NCBI GenBank assembly: GCA_026413225.1
Contig: CM048557.1
Location: 40,851,371-40,915,370 of the forward strand
Direction: 5' to 3'
From: Otis tarda
Lineage: Eukaryota > Chordata > Aves > Otidiformes > Otididae
DNA length: 64,000 nucleotides
A program made the translations under genes and the position numbers. This document shows positions 57,101 through 63,300 of the stretch, piece by piece. Every line of letters starts with the position of its first letter. Position 1 is the stretch's first letter. The notes below the pieces were generated by a model that did no database searches, had not been told where the DNA came from, and saw nothing but the letters and a program-made list of their open reading frames with translations.

Positions 57101-59692
57101 AATTGCCAACACAGAGAAACAGTGGTTAGAGAATTTACTGTCATGTCGAAAGAAGGAAATTACCTGCACGAGGAGAATTGCATCTAAACCATGCCACTCT
57201 CATACTTCCATATGGCTTTATTAGTCACAAAATATCCTGGGACTTTACAACTTGAGTTACAGAACAACAGAAAAACCGCAGACCTGGTAAACACATCTCT
57301 TCCAAAAATATTGTAAACACATTCCTGTATCAGTCTTCACCACTGTACAGGTTGACACTTAAAATCCAAAGGTAATGCCCTCCTCCCTTCTATCCTGGGC
57401 TTACGAAGTTATAAAAAAATCCCACCCTCATGCATACTCACTGTGCAGTGACTATGCTGTCTCCGTCCCATGACCTGATGCACACATAGTCAGCGTCAGA
57501 ACTGCCATCATACCTTCAGAAATAAGCACCTGAAACACTATGGCCATGGATGACAAACAGCAATTACGAACAAGAGCAGCGGACTTGGCAAGAACACAGC
57601 ACCCTGTCTAGAGGCCACATGAGTTCACAGCAGCATTTTTTCAGTCAGACAGAGCTTTCAAAGCCTCCAAACTGAGCTTTTACATTAGAGTACAGACGGC
57701 AGTATTTTGTTTTAAAGTAACAAGCCTATACATAAAACAAATATTTCAAGATGGTTTTGTTTGCTAATGAACAGCACTAAGCAACTTATTTATAAACATA
57801 GTGCTATATTACTAAGACACCAGAGAAAACAAGAAAAACAGTCAATTGTTCTCTGCTAAAAACACCCACTAATGTCCACCAAACTGATTTTAAAAACAGT
57901 CGTTACACAAGACTTAAAAAGGTAAGACAGGCAGTAAATGAAGATAATAGTGAAACTTCTTCATTTGGTGGTTTGCAAAAATTCTTTCTTAATTATAGTT
58001 GTAATAAAAATAGTGCCGATTACATGCTTATTTTAGAGCTGGGACGTCCTGAAAGAACTGCCCAGGCTCAGGTATAGTTCTTGGTTCTGAAATCCAAAAG
58101 TACATACATCACAAATGTTGGCTGCTGTTGCAGCATGCCATTAAAAACCCTAATTACAGTACAATTTGATGGAATGCCGCTTCAAGACAGTCAACATTCA
58201 CTCAATACAAAAACCACCAAAAATTCTTCGGAAGCAGTTAAGTCTGTTACCTGTTATTGTCTACATTTCTGTCCTATAAAAGAATAATGGCTTCTACACA
58301 AATATCTCACATTCAGTGGATTTCGTAACCAGTACATAAACTTGTAACAGTCTACGCACAGTTTTACTTTGACATGTAAAAGTAATTAGTAGAGGTATCC
58401 TTTTTATTACTAAAAGCAAACATTAATGGCAAGAGATCTATACTGGAACTCCAACATCTGCTCTCTATCCTGAAGAGTTATTCATTTTTTGTTTCTGTGA
58501 CAAAGTTTGTACTTTTATGTATATTAAAATAATCATGCTGCTGACCCATCAACTGCTCAGTATTCCTCAGTGGTTGTCTCTCCCATACAAGATCTCCAAC
58601 AAAACGAGACAGAGGGAAAGTCAGCACACATGCTCGACCTGTCTCAAGCCAGAGTGCCTGGCCAAGTCCTTTACTCGAGATTTACCCGAACACTCTTTCC
58701 TCATCCTCTCCCGGCTGGGGAGGCAGACACTCCTGCCTCTTCCTAACTCCTTCTTCTCCTCCCAGAGCAGCCGCTGGCTGAGCTTCGGCGAGGCGCTAGC
58801 CCTCCCAGGCCCGGAAGCTCTTGCTCCCCATAACCCGCACCCGGGGCTGAGGAGGCCGCCAGCCCGGGGAGCCCCGCAGTCATTGTGCCGAGGGAGACGA
58901 TCGCCGCTGTCAAGGCGCAGCTCGCCCTGCCGCGGGCGGGCAGGGAGGAGGGTCGGCAGCCCCACGCCGCGGCGGGGCCCGCCCGCCCTTCCCCTGCCGT
59001 CCTGCCGGCCCCGCAACGCCAGTACAGGCGAGAGGCCTGCGGAGCAGGGGCTGCCTCCGGAGCCAGGAGTCCAGGCGGGCGCCATGCTAAAAACCAAAAT
59101 GGCTGCCCCAGGGAAAGGAGCCCAGCTCAGGCCGTGAGGGGCTGCGCCTCCGCCAGCCCCGCCGGCCGGCGACGCCACTTCGCCCGCCGGACCTCGCCCA
59201 GGTACCGTCCCCGACCCACAGCGACTGGCTCGGCCTCGGGGGCCCAAGCGGCTCCGCTCGCCCGGGCAGCTCTGCTCCCGCACTCGGAGCGCGGCCCGGT
59301 CCCCGGATCCCACCGAGCCGGTTCCAGCCCGCGCCGTGGCTCCGCACCGAGCCCGCCCTCGGCCCCCGTACCTGAAGCTCGGCTCGCTCCACCTCCCAGT
59401 GCGCCCTCTCCATCTCGAAGCGAGCCCACTCGTGCTGGATGTAGTGCAGAATCCCCGGGATGGTGTAGTGCTGGGGCCGGGACAGCTCGGCGGGGCCCGC
59501 CGCCTCCTGACCGGCCGGGACCGCGGGGCCCTGGGGCTGCTGCTGCTGCTGCCCTCCTCCTCCGGCTCCGGCCCCCACGCAGCCCCCACCCGACTGCAGG
59601 TTCATGTTCCCACCCGCCTGCGGCGGTGGCTGCTGCGGTCGCGGAGCGGCCGCCATCCCACCGCCTCCTCCGGCTCCGGGGTGCTCGTCCAT
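1..59692 (-). CDS. STRN3: Striatin-3 gene (spliced, 14 exons in window, 3' end missing)
   Basis: Spliced coding sequence: 59372-59692, 37320-37423, 32606-32679, 31098-31179, 30617-30796, 29794-29926, 28048-28189, 22334-22444, 16023-16163, 10382-10515, 4518-4693, 4338-4385, 1888-2009, 1-165. This gives 644 complete codons plus one base, with all phases matching. Human STRN3 is about 797 residues, so roughly 150 residues of WD40 propeller lie left of the window. Seen in the translation: Gly/Gln/Pro-rich N-terminus (1-70), caveolin-binding-like YIQHEWARF (84-92), coiled coil (about 88-150), calmodulin-binding segment (about 183-199), acidic linker (about 268-290), WD repeats from about 490. Known for the family: striatins are B''' regulatory subunits of PP2A and scaffold the STRIPAK complex with MOB4, STRIP1/2 and GCKIII kinases in the cytoplasm and at membranes. 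STRN and STRN4 are paralogues; the [14 protein letters not shown] and linker sequences read as STRN3. Confidence 0.96.
166..1887 (-). other. STRN3: STRN3 intron 13
   Basis: 1722 bp, GT-AG, phase 1. It is AT-rich, with an A/C-rich low-complexity stretch at about 355-450 and an AT-rich patch at 1040-1110. The short open frames here have no recognisable product. No repeat element or RNA gene identified. Confidence 0.9.
1888..2009 (-). CDS. STRN3: STRN3 exon 13 (second WD40 repeat)
   Basis: 122 bp. It completes Ile549, then codes [20 protein letters not shown] and [20 protein letters not shown] (550-589), plus the first base of Glu590. The end of WD repeat 2 is visible in [13 protein letters not shown]. 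Acceptor tctcccaatag, donor TATG|gtaagt. Confidence 0.97.
2010..4337 (-). other. STRN3: STRN3 intron 12
   Basis: 2328 bp, GT-AG, phase 2. Unique AT-rich sequence; nothing recognisable beyond short T and A runs. Confidence 0.88.
4338..4385 (-). CDS. STRN3: STRN3 exon 12 (48 bp microexon-like)
   Basis: Only 48 bp. It completes Lys533, codes [15 protein letters not shown] (534-548) and gives two bases of Ile549. It links WD repeats 1 and 2, opening the second repeat. Preceded by the shortest intron in the window (132 bp). Acceptor tctctttcag, donor CAT|gtaagt. The length is a multiple of three with phase 2 at both ends, so skipping would remove 16 residues in frame but damage the propeller. Confidence 0.95.
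4386..4517 (-). other. STRN3: STRN3 intron 11 (GC-AG type)
   Basis: 132 bp, the shortest intron here. The donor reads gcaagt (4512-4517) and the acceptor tttcag. GC-AG introns form a small minority of vertebrate introns. The downstream bases caagt match the U1 consensus well, which typically compensates for the C at +2. Confidence 0.9.
4518..4693 (-). CDS. STRN3: STRN3 exon 11 (first WD40 repeat; GC donor)
   Basis: 176 bp coding residues 475-532 plus two bases of Lys533. WD repeat 1 is about 490-525: [20 protein letters not shown] then [16 protein letters not shown], with the usual GH-like (SH) start and the closing W523. The frame and the family sequence VPAKKSASLD require the exon to end AAAAA|gcaagt, a GC donor. 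The nearest GT, 4 nt downstream, would shift the frame. Acceptor tttttttaag. Confidence 0.95.
6391..6452. repeat. Polypurine tract
   Basis: About 60 bases almost entirely A and G, interrupted by three T near 6429-6431. In the STRN3 transcript it is a polypyrimidine tract, within intron 10. Confidence 0.75.
7898..7924. repeat. Poly(A) run, 27 bases
   Basis: The longest homopolymer in the window, in intron 10. The sequence to its left does not look like a known retroposon, so I cannot tell whether it is a retroposition tail. Confidence 0.8.
10382..10515 (-). CDS. STRN3: STRN3 exon 10 (linker before WD40)
   Basis: 134 bp. It completes Ala430, then codes [40 protein letters not shown] and YSYD (431-474), joining the linker to the WD40 propeller. 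The block is near-invariant in the family. Acceptor ttctttgtag, donor GAT|gtaagt. Entry phase 1, exit phase 0. Confidence 0.97.
10645..10725. repeat. Compound simple repeat (A-rich, GA, CA)
   Basis: An A-rich run with taaataaa, then (GA)5-like sequence, then after about 25 bases (CA)6 at 10707-10718. It starts about 130 nt upstream of exon 10 in transcript sense. Confidence 0.75.
14650..15090 (-). other. Candidate alternative 3' terminal exon of STRN3 (truncated isoform)
   Basis: In STRN3 sense, a long pyrimidine-rich tract (15091-15150) ends in cttgaag at 15091, followed by a potential exon. Two AATAAA signals lie on the same strand at 14683-14688 and 14663-14668, and GU-rich sequence follows. 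Spliced from exon 9 or exon 7 (both end in phase 1 with G), the reading frame gives [12 protein letters not shown] and a stop at 15053-15055, leaving about 370-390 nt of 3' UTR. The product would keep the coiled coil and calmodulin-binding parts but lack the WD40 propeller. A processed retrocopy of an unrelated 3' UTR is the alternative. No transcript evidence is available here. Confidence 0.3.
16023..16163 (-). CDS. STRN3: STRN3 exon 9 (in-frame cassette)
   Basis: 141 bp (47 codons), phase 1 on both sides. It completes Arg383, then codes [40 protein letters not shown] and GARAEE (384-429), plus the first base of Ala430. The SRSPSSRM stretch is a likely phosphorylation-rich linker. Acceptor aatttacag with a poor pyrimidine tract, donor GAAG|gtacaa. 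Exon 8 alone, exon 9 alone, or both can be skipped without changing frame. Confidence 0.96.
17881..18480 (+). other. Candidate antisense terminal exon (possible lncRNA)
   Basis: On the plus strand an acceptor-like sequence (T run then gtaatag) ends at 17880. The next 600 bases are less AT-rich than their surroundings and contain an open frame of 83 codons (17924-18175) with no family I recognise. An AATAAA signal at 18459-18464 is followed by GU-rich sequence (about 18480-18530). This is the arrangement of a last exon antisense to STRN3. It could equally be a degraded retrocopy or chance. Confidence 0.2.
20798..20872. repeat. Tandem duplication, about 38 bp x 2
   Basis: Two adjacent copies (20798-20835 and 20836-20872) share a CTTTTAAAAAAA start followed by attctagaagaacactac, differing by one or two bases in the A/T run. 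A recent local duplication inside STRN3 intron 8. Confidence 0.85.
22206..22250. repeat. A-rich tract (U-rich in STRN3 transcript) after exon 8
   Basis: Three A runs of 9-11, separated by C or CC/TC, begin about 84 nt downstream of the exon 8 donor in transcript sense. Confidence 0.75.
22334..22444 (-). CDS. STRN3: STRN3 exon 8 (in-frame cassette, basic segment)
   Basis: 111 bp (37 codons), phase 1 on both sides. Completes Asp346 and codes [20 protein letters not shown] then [16 protein letters not shown] (347-382). Residues 366-383 are very basic and could be a nuclear localisation or nucleic-acid-binding stretch (inference). Exons 8 and 9 together are 252 bp, exactly the 84-residue difference between the long (797) and short (713) human SG2NA isoforms. 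The acceptor is weak: the T-run sits about 20 nt from the AG, with TGCATG between them. The donor A|gtaagt matches consensus after the exon edge. Confidence 0.96.
22445..28047 (-). other. STRN3: STRN3 intron 7
   Basis: 5603 bp, GT-AG, phase 1. TGCATG (minus) occurs at 22448-22453, 22894-22899 and 22919-22924, all upstream of exon 8 in transcript sense. An 8-bp inverted repeat is at 23598-23622 and an AT-only patch at about 24950-25010. No coding sequence identified. Confidence 0.88.
22448..22453 (-). promoter_or_regulatory. UGCAUG (RBFOX-type) splicing element at the exon 8 acceptor
   Basis: TGCATG in the STRN3 transcript lies 4-9 nt before cassette exon 8, between the displaced T run and the acceptor AG. 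RBFOX proteins bind this hexamer and generally repress an exon when bound upstream of it. Three more copies lie upstream of exon 8 or exon 9 (22894-22899, 22919-22924, 16373-16378). Confidence 0.5.
28048..28189 (-). CDS. STRN3: STRN3 exon 7 (linker)
   Basis: 142 bp coding [40 protein letters not shown] and SGDGTEW (residues 299-345), plus the first base of Asp346. The segment is acidic and highly conserved in STRN3. Acceptor cttcttgcag, donor GGG|gtaaga. Exit phase is 1, the same as exons 8 and 9. Exon 7 can therefore splice in frame to exon 8, 9 or 10, which underlies the known long and short STRN3 isoforms. Confidence 0.97.
28190..29793 (-). other. STRN3: STRN3 intron 6
   Basis: 1604 bp, GT-AG, phase 0. 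It carries a CR1 3' fragment at 29453-29505; otherwise AT-rich with short homopolymers. Confidence 0.88.
29453..29505 (-). mobile_element. CR1 LINE, extreme 3' end fragment
   Basis: About 53 bp, starting with the tail agaatcacagaatcatag and continuing with the gttggaagggaccttcaag block, after which similarity stops. This is a heavily truncated CR1 copy in STRN3 intron 6, only about 730 bp from the CR1 in intron 5. Confidence 0.85.
29794..29926 (-). CDS. STRN3: STRN3 exon 6 (acidic linker)
   Basis: 133 bp. It completes Arg254, then codes [40 protein letters not shown] and KKHK (residues 255-298). The run [14 protein letters not shown] is strongly acidic and probably disordered. Acceptor tatgtag, donor CAAA|gtaaaa, which lacks the usual G at the exon end. 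Exit phase 0. Confidence 0.96.
29927..30616 (-). other. STRN3: STRN3 intron 5
   Basis: 690 bp, GT-AG, phase 2. About one third is a CR1 fragment (30222-30440) in the same orientation as the gene. Confidence 0.9.
30222..30440 (-). mobile_element. CR1 LINE, 3' fragment (minus orientation)
   Basis: The plus strand reads as the reverse complement of the CR1 3' end: a degraded tail (atagaataatacaatag), then a ggttgtaagggacctttaaa block, then gttgctcagagccctgtcc and gggatggggcatccaccacc, ending near the tcactgtaaaaaa block. It is about 220 bp with several substitutions, so not recent. It occupies a third of STRN3 intron 5, in the same orientation as the gene. Confidence 0.92.
30617..30796 (-). CDS. 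STRN3: STRN3 exon 5 (linker)
   Basis: 180 bp. It completes Gln194, then codes [40 protein letters not shown] and [19 protein letters not shown] (to residue 253), plus two bases of Arg254. The first part finishes the calmodulin-binding helix; the rest is the Ser-rich linker towards the acidic region. The bird reads ESPSSKQKG where I remember human ESPKQKG, a possible two-residue difference that an alignment would settle. Acceptor atctag, donor AAAG|gtaagt. Confidence 0.96.
30797..31097 (-). other. STRN3: STRN3 intron 4
   Basis: 301 bp, GT-AG, phase 2, splitting the calmodulin-binding segment. Nothing else seen. Confidence 0.9.
31098..31179 (-). CDS. STRN3: STRN3 exon 4 (start of calmodulin-binding segment)
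   Basis: 82 bp coding [20 protein letters not shown] then QGRQLLR and the first two bases of Gln194. [17 protein letters not shown] (residues 183-199, continued in exon 5) is the basic amphipathic calmodulin-binding segment conserved in striatins. Acceptor ctttcag, donor ACA|gtaagt (consensus). Exit phase is 2. Confidence 0.97.
31180..32605 (-). other. STRN3: STRN3 intron 3
   Basis: 1426 bp, GT-AG, phase 1. AT-rich unique sequence; nothing recognisable. Confidence 0.9.
32606..32679 (-). CDS. STRN3: STRN3 exon 3 (end of coiled coil)
   Basis: 74 bp with the sequence [20 protein letters not shown] then TFES (residues 143-166), closing the coiled coil and starting the linker to the calmodulin-binding segment. 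Acceptor ttttttcag, donor CAG|gtaact. It enters in phase 2 and leaves in phase 1; Glu167 is split between exons 3 and 4. Confidence 0.97.
32680..37319 (-). other. STRN3: STRN3 intron 2
   Basis: 4640 bp, GT-AG, phase 2. AT-rich unique sequence with short open frames of no recognisable product; no repeat element identified. Confidence 0.88.
37320..37423 (-). CDS. STRN3: STRN3 exon 2 (coiled coil)
   Basis: 104 bp coding residues 108-141 plus part of Arg142 ([20 protein letters not shown] then [14 protein letters not shown]). It is heptad-rich and charged, the core of the striatin coiled coil. In the family this segment homodimerises and contacts the PP2A A/C core. The acceptor is ttttcag and the donor AG|gtaggt. 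The intron after it is phase 2, so Arg142 is completed by the first base of exon 3. Confidence 0.97.
38969..39001. repeat. Short tandem repeat, ccaggaaaggaaa
   Basis: Two near-adjacent copies of about 13-15 bp in a purine-rich stretch (38950-39010) of intron 1. Confidence 0.6.
39865..40309 (+). mobile_element. CR1 LINE, 3' fragment (plus orientation)
   Basis: About 445 bp of the 3' part of an avian CR1, 5'-truncated as usual. Recognisable parts are the aggctgaggggagacctcat block, the gctgcccagggaagtggtgg block and the ttggaggtcttttccaaccc block. It ends in the CR1 tail of ATTCTATG-type repeats (about 40293-40309). The remaining 81-codon open frame (39884-40129) is a relic of the reverse-transcriptase C-terminus and is not functional. 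It lies in STRN3 intron 1, antisense to the gene. Confidence 0.93.
44816..44854. repeat. Tandem direct repeat, 21 bp unit
   Basis: The unit ttttgcagatctaagtat (plus aac in copy one) occurs at 44816-44836 and again from 44837. Located in STRN3 intron 1. Confidence 0.8.
50562..50590. repeat. Perfect inverted repeat, 13-bp arms, 3-nt loop
   Basis: TTCTGTCTGTTCC, then CAA, then GGAACAGACAGAA. The arms are exactly complementary and could form a hairpin in DNA or in either transcript. Located in STRN3 intron 1. Confidence 0.85.
53090..53530 (-). mobile_element. Endogenous retrovirus solo LTR (avian type)
   Basis: On the minus strand it begins TGTCCTGGTTTTGGCTAGGA at 53530, the characteristic start of a widespread avian ERV LTR family. 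Further on come the block around gggctattccatcccatctg, a TATATAAG box (53358-53365) about 170 bp from the LTR start, and a pyrimidine-rich 3' part ending in the tctcctattctcttgg region and a GA repeat. The 3' boundary is uncertain (about 53070-53110), and no matching target-site duplication was found by eye. No gag, pol or env coding sequence flanks it, so it is a solo LTR. It lies in STRN3 intron 1 in gene orientation. Confidence 0.75.
59372..59692 (-). CDS. STRN3: STRN3 exon 1 (start codon, N-terminus, caveolin-binding-like motif)
   Basis: Codes residues 1-107. The start ATG (59690-59692) has A at -3 and G at +4, a strong Kozak context, and begins [16 protein letters not shown], matching the MDE start of the family. 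Residues 1-70 are low complexity, rich in Gly, Gln, Pro and Ala, with a five-Gln run from (CAG)5. They are about 17 residues longer than my recollection of the human N-terminus. Residues 76-107 are the conserved block [14 protein letters not shown] and onward. Y84-W89-F92 fits the caveolin-binding pattern (aromatic, four residues, aromatic, two residues, aromatic), and the coiled coil begins here. The exon ends with ELQ followed by the donor gtacgg; intron phase 0. It lies wholly inside the CpG island. A second in-frame Met is at residue 13. Confidence 0.95.
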
Positions 59693-59770
59693 TGTCTGCG
59701 GGGAGCCCTCCTCCTCGGCCCGCGGCGGGGGCCTGGAGCAGGGGCCAGGGAGGGGGTGAGCGGAGCTGGC

Positions 59771-59819
59771 TGGGGCGGGGAGGAGGGGGGTGGGCCGGGC
59801 ACGGGGAAAGGGAGGGGGG
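59771..59819 (+). promoter_or_regulatory. G-run cluster / GC boxes (potential G-quadruplex)
   Basis: Several G runs of 3-7 on the plus strand, including an Sp1-type GGGGCGGGG at 59772-59780, lie 80-130 bp upstream of the STRN3 start codon. In the STRN3 transcript this is C-rich, so a G-quadruplex could form only in the template DNA strand. Confidence 0.5.
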
Positions 59820-59868
59820 GCTGCGCCGAGCAGTATCCGGGTGTCAGAGGAGCGCCGAGCCGCCGCCA

Positions 59869-59877
59869 GCCGCCATT
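59869..59877 (-). promoter_or_regulatory. YY1-type site / possible upstream start codon
   Basis: On the STRN3 sense strand this reads AATGGCGGC, the YY1 core often found just downstream of the TSS in TATA-less promoters. The ATG within it (59874-59876) has G at -3 and G at +4. It opens a 10-codon uORF (MAAGGGSALL, stop at 59844-59846), 151 bp before the uORF-free main start. Whether it is transcribed depends on the unknown TSS. Confidence 0.5.
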
Positions 59878-60009
59878 ACAGCCGCCGAGCCCTCGGCCCA
59901 CCCACCCGCGGCCGGGCGGGGAGGGGAGGAGGGAGCGGCGCGGCGCATACCGGGAAATCGCTCCTCGCTGCCGCCGGCTTCCTCCCCGCGGACGGCCAAG
60001 GCGGAGGAG

Positions 60010-60021
60010 TGCGCATGCGCA
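60010..60021. promoter_or_regulatory. NRF1 site (perfect palindrome)
   Basis: TGCGCATGCGCA, the full 12-bp NRF1 consensus palindrome, sits 318 bp upstream of the STRN3 start codon, between the two expected divergent transcripts. NRF1 sites at this spacing are typical of CpG-island housekeeping and bidirectional promoters. Confidence 0.75.
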
Positions 60022-60320
60022 GGAGGGGAGGTGAGCGCCGCGTCCCGGGGGTGGGAGAGAGCAGTGGCCGGGAATCCCCGCTTGGAGCTGAGGTGGCGGC
60101 GCACCGCCCCGGGGACAGCCGTGGCCGCTGCCCGGTTCTGTCGCCCTGCCCCCGCCCGCCGTGGGGCAACCCGCCGTCGGTAGCCGCTGCCGTGAGGCGG
60201 GGGGAGGAGGCCCAGCCTCGCCCTGCCCCGCCCGCGGCCCGGCCCCAACTGGGTCGGTGTCGGGGCCGGCGGTCCCGGGGGAGCGCGGCCGGGCGGTTTC
60301 CGTCCGCTCTGAAGTAAAAA

Positions 60321-60327
60321 CCGGAAG
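60321..60327 (+). promoter_or_regulatory. ETS/GABP-type site
   Basis: CCGGAAG in the right half of the CpG island, a common core element of TATA-less promoters. It is more likely to serve the plus-strand transcript than STRN3. Confidence 0.45.
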
Positions 60328-63224
60328 CGGTGTCGTTACGCTGGGGTGGTGGAGCCTGTGGTCGCTGGTGCTGCGGCAGCTCCGTGCCTCGGGAGCGTCA
60401 AGCGCTCCCGGTAGAGCCTGCGGGAATACGGCCGGGTCCAGGTCCGGGTCCGGGTCTGGTTCCTAAACCGGCGTGCAAACAGCGAATCGGGGGTTAAAAC
60501 GCTTAGGTCTGTAAAACTCAGCGCTACTCAATCGTGCGCTGAATTTGCCCGGCAAGGGGGTGATTTTAGAATAGATATCTTAAATTTGTGGTGTGTCTCT
60601 GGAAGTTGGCTATTCCTTTTTTAAGCGAATGGTCATCTTCATGGTATCTCAGTAGTGAGGGACATGTGTGATGTGTTCCCTCCTTGATGAGAAGGGAAAG
60701 TGCACAATGTTTGGTATTCAAAAGTTTTTGATGTGAGGAAGGTTTTGTAAGAACTTACTGGTTTATTTCATCTGGCTCAGTTGTATCTGTGATAGCAATG
60801 CTATGTTTGATGCTGTAGTTTCAGTATGGTGAAATTACCTCAGTTGCAAAATGTTGCTCTGAAATGCAATATTTACAAATTATCATCATGTCCTGCTTGA
60901 AATGATCTGTAGGTCACCCATTGTAAGTAAGCTAGGAGTTTGTTTTTGCCTCATCCGGTAAAAAAAAATTGATAACTTCCTAAACAGGGTTCATTCTTGA
61001 CAGAGCTGGAATTCTGTTAATTAATGAAACAATAAATGCTGCTTGTCTCACTGCTGGTGTTTCCTTTCTCTACTAATCTTTCCTCACGCGTGTATTGATA
61101 TTTCAGTTGGTTTATCCAGTCCTTCCTTTCTTCTCCATTGAATCATTTCCTACTAAAATTTCATCCTACAGTCTTCCTGATTCCATACAGATTAGCCAAT
61201 CTAAATCCAATTCCTTTACACCTCAGCTGATTTTTTTCATTGTCTACTGACAGTATCGAATCATTACTAAAAATTAAGACTTACCTCATAACCAGTTTAG
61301 CCTTTTGTTTAGCTCCAGTCTTATGGGACATTCCTCACTTCTGAGTATATGGGAGTTACTGCAAATTAATTCTGTTACTATAGTCAGCCAGCATTTTGAC
61401 AACTCAACAGCAAAGGAAAACTTTTTTACTCTTTCCTTCCGCCCTGACTTCCCTAGATTAGTAAGGTTGCTTTTTAAAAATCCCTGATCCTGAAGTTGAA
61501 CACAGTATTTTATTTTAAAGAGACATAGATGTAGTTGTTTCATCTTTGGATTAATTATAATGTGTACAGTAATAAGATTTAGAATACAAAAATAATTACT
61601 ATTATGGGTAAATATTTATTATGCTGCATGTGATTTTTACTAAAGCCTTGTCCGTGATCCGAGCGAAAATAGGAAGAGTGAGGGTATGGATTATGTGAGT
61701 GGTCTTCATTTGCTGCGTACTTCTGTACAATAAATTCATAGCCAGGAAGCTTGATAGCCTAAAGTATACCTCAAAAATATTTGTTCCCATGCTGTCACCT
61801 GCTTATACATCTACCATTTAGTCATTTTTTTCTTTTCATTAGTGCTTTAAATCCAGTTTAGCCCATTTTGTTCTACATTTAGCAGACACATAAAGTGCAA
61901 CTAGACCTCTGCATCCAGAAAACCAACTTGTTTAGAGTTGGACAGTGCAGTAAATTATTGGCTTATAGTTCTAGCCAACATTTATTTTTAATTCTTGGTG
62001 AGTCAGTTCTGTAAAAATGTAATAATGCATTTCTTGTTTACTATTTGATCTCTTATTTACATTTTAGATGAGAGCCCTAGAATGTTGCAAAACTTTGTTA
62101 TAGCACAATAAGTAAAATGCTTCTAGGTATGTGGACATTGACTGGAGAGGGTTTGGCATGAGAGACGTGCATCTAATTTGAATGATAACTATACTGCAAG
62201 AAGTCTTAAAACTCAGATGGTGTTTTTTTTTATAATTTGTGTGTCAAGGGTGTGTATAAATGTTGGTGAAATCTTTAACAAAATAAATTAATGTTGAGTG
62301 CTTGTATCTACTGAAGAAGTAATTAAAATTTTGTTTAAAATATGTTTTATGGAATCTGCTGGGTTGGCCATGCTGGAGACTTAAGACCTTTTTATCCGCA
62401 GAACAGGTATTGCAGGCTTTACCTCTAAGAGGTCTCAACCAGTACCTGAAAAGACAGCATTTAGGGGTGTGACTCACAACCAGGGACAGCTGACTTTGAG
62501 GTGTCTCATGTGGTTATGCAGCCTACAGAGCTGGCATGTCCTGGAAGCAGTTCCTGAGCCATCGTGGTTTCTGTTTCAGCATTTTGAAGCAAACCAGGCA
62601 GGTTTCAGTTTGTCTTGAAATACAAAGCCAGAGTTACCTGTACAGGCATGGGGGGGGGGTGAACCTGCTTGGGGGCAGTAAGATCAAGAAGCATCTCTCT
62701 TCATGAGCCCAGGTCCTTAGTCTTCTGTGTATGTGCTGGTTTGGAAGGAGTTAAAGCCATTGTATTGTAAGTCCTCAGCGACTATGTGCTCCATCAGTAT
62801 ACCAGCCCATCAGTATGCCAGAGTGAGTCACACAGGCCGATCATGATACCAGTTTTCTCTTGTAGAAGTTTGTCTGCGAGAAATACTTTAACGAGGGCGA
62901 GATCTAACACAGTGCAACAGCACGTATTTAAATCACAGTAGTTAAACTGTGTGTCATTTGTGTGCGTGCCAAATGATCCTTACAGAAGAAATATTTTGTA
63001 AGGGACATAAAGGAGAGTGCTAGTCAGTCATTTGGGAAGGTAATTTCTTTTGAAGGAAAGTTTGCAATTTTGAGACTTTTTTACATCTTCCTCAAGTGAT
63101 ACCTTCTGAGATTTTTGTTTCTAGGGAGTCTTCATTCTGTCACAAACTTTCGTAGGTGTTTTGTAGATCAAGTGTGCAGGAAGCACATACTGTAGGCTAT
63201 TCTGGACAAAAATTGTAATGCATG

Positions 63225-63300
63225 GTTGACTGTGATGGGGAGAACTGGACTTGACAGCACATCAAGATCTGGATAGTTCCTTCCAGTCTTCTATTCCTAA
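63225..63300 (+). mobile_element. Possible ancient CR1 3' end
   Basis: The segment reads ctggacttgac, then after a short gap ccttccagtcttctattcct, resembling the conserved CR1 3' end (gacttgatgatct, then a ccttccaac block, then ATTCTATG). It is diverged enough that I cannot be certain. Confidence 0.35.

Larger units (their letters stand above)
37424..59371 (-). other. STRN3: STRN3 intron 1 (21.9 kb)
   Basis: 21948 bp, donor gtacgg, acceptor ttttcag, phase 0. Contains a CR1 copy (39865-40309), an endogenous retroviral solo LTR (about 53090-53530), a 13-bp perfect hairpin (50562-50590), short tandem repeats (38969-39001, 44816-44854) and homopolymer runs of C and G. Its 5' end (58640-59371) is the shoulder of the CpG island. 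No internal exon could be supported. Confidence 0.88.
58640..60480. promoter_or_regulatory. CpG island and probable bidirectional promoter of STRN3
   Basis: This is the only GC-rich, CpG-dense block in the window, covering STRN3 exon 1 (59372-59692) and both flanks. It has no TATA box near the STRN3 start but does have GC boxes, an NRF1 palindrome, an ETS site and a YY1-type site, as in housekeeping promoters. In other vertebrates AP4S1 starts head-to-head with STRN3 from the same island, so the right half (60000-60480) probably drives a plus-strand transcript. The TSS positions are not determinable from the sequence alone. Confidence 0.8.

Noticed and set aside
58517-59137. A 206-codon plus-strand frame at the left shoulder of the island
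   Set aside because: The first half is ordinary intron 1 sequence and the second half is GC-rich low complexity; no domain or start context supports it.
58885-60183. A 432-codon plus-strand open frame across the CpG island, plus several overlapping 100-322-codon frames on both strands
   Set aside because: GC-rich sequence has few stop codons. The translations are Arg/Pro/Ala/Gly-rich with no family similarity, and they overlap the real STRN3 exon 1 and its promoter.
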